Assembly: GCA_002862165.1 (NCBI GenBank)
Contig: PKCL01000418.1
Span: forward strand, 1 to 14,057
Source: Planctomycetaceae bacterium
GTDB lineage: Bacteria; Planctomycetota; Planctomycetia; Pirellulales; UBA1268
DNA length: 14,057 nt
Reading direction: 5' to 3'
Both the position numbers and the translations under genes were made by a program. Of the stretch, positions 13,803 through 14,057 are shown piece after piece (the stretch's first letter is position 1; every line of letters starts with the position of its first letter). Under the pieces are notes generated by a model. It was not told where the DNA came from. It worked only from the letters and a program-made list of their open reading frames with translations, and did no database searches.

Positions 13803-14057
13803 ATGAGCGATTCTGTCTACTATCATCAAGGTTGTCCTGTGTGCGGCAGGATGTTACGAATCGGTGTCCGTTTGCTTGGTCAGCGAGTTTATTGCCAGCA
13901 CTGTGGTGGTGGTTTTCGTGCAACGGATGAGGCTCTTGAAGATGTGGAAGCAACGCGGGTGATAGAGCATTTGCAGGAAGACCGTATCGAGACCTTGCTA
14001 GAACTCGCTGCTGAATCAATTAGTGATTCACTGAAGGGCGAGCAGTCTCTTGAAGAT
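13803..14057 (+). CDS. Zinc-ribbon protein, N-terminal part (partial)
   Basis: The frame is open from the ATG at 13803 to the window edge (85 codons). A four-cysteine zinc ribbon is seen at residues 11-35: CPVCGR, then RLLGQRVYCQHCGGGF. The second knuckle CQHCGG is like the MJ0042-type or other small zinc-ribbon domains. After it comes an acidic, helix-forming region (DEALEDVEATRVIEHLQEDRIETLLELAAESI) that could begin a coiled coil. Function cannot be told from this part; such ribbons occur at the N-terminus of various regulatory and membrane-anchored proteins. Confidence 0.85.
   Translation, partial: MSDSVYYHQGCPVCGRMLRIGVRLLGQRVYCQHCGGGFRATDEALEDVEATRVIEHLQEDRIETLLELAAESISDSLKGEQSLED

Noticed and set aside
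13759..14019. 86-codon minus-strand open frame at the right edge
   Set aside because: The opposite frame has a perfect Shine-Dalgarno, an ATG and a four-cysteine zinc ribbon, which is far stronger evidence.
1..14057. Search for CRISPR arrays, insertion sequences, phage or defence genes
   Set aside because: No regularly spaced repeats, transposase motifs, terminal inverted repeats or nuclease/toxin motifs were seen; all large frames belong to metabolic or transport families or to unknowns without such motifs.

Overview
The window is about 14 kb of compact bacterial chromosome with housekeeping content. I see no phage, transposon, CRISPR array, rRNA or tRNA. Several things suggest a Planctomycetota bacterium, possibly of the Pirellulales: the gene families, the near absence of good Shine-Dalgarno sites, the futalosine-type menaquinone genes, a PF16949-like ABC exporter, and a class I amidotransferase-like protein without the normal cysteine elbow. 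This is a judgement from family resemblance, not from a database search.

Layout. Positions 1-714 (+) hold the 3' end of a gene with a parvulin/SurA-like C-terminal character. Facing it is a glycogen branching enzyme gene (glgB, 793-2691, -) with a candidate promoter just upstream. At 3009-3755 (-) lies a class I glutamine-amidotransferase-like gene of the peptidase C26/PuuD type, with a strong terminator downstream and an unusually hairpin-rich upstream region. Next is miaA (-), which makes the tRNA A37 isopentenyl modification. Divergent from miaA are hisE and hisG (+), catalysing steps 2 and 1 of histidine biosynthesis. The hisG stop is three bases from the stop of a convergent operon, mqnA-mqnC-amidohydrolase (transcribed 9679 to 6263, -). 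These are futalosine-pathway menaquinone genes, and the amidohydrolase is a good candidate for aminodeoxyfutalosine deaminase. Upstream lies another minus-strand set: a membrane-anchored unknown protein, an ABC ATPase and a large ABC permease (13359 to 9845). At the right edge, after a 443-bp gap, a plus-strand gene with a perfect Shine-Dalgarno encodes the start of a zinc-ribbon protein.

How they work together. Two pathway groups are clear. MqnA, the deaminase candidate and MqnC cover steps of the futalosine route to menaquinone; mqnE, mqnB and mqnD are not in the window. The ATPase and permease form one exporter, and the anchored protein encoded just upstream may be its periplasmic-side partner. 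HisE and HisG start histidine synthesis.

I did not find a convincing new multi-gene system. The most interesting points are the amidotransferase-like protein whose nucleophile cysteine is shifted by one residue, the three perfect inverted repeats (and an open reading frame) just upstream of it, and the unknown protein coupled to the ABC exporter.
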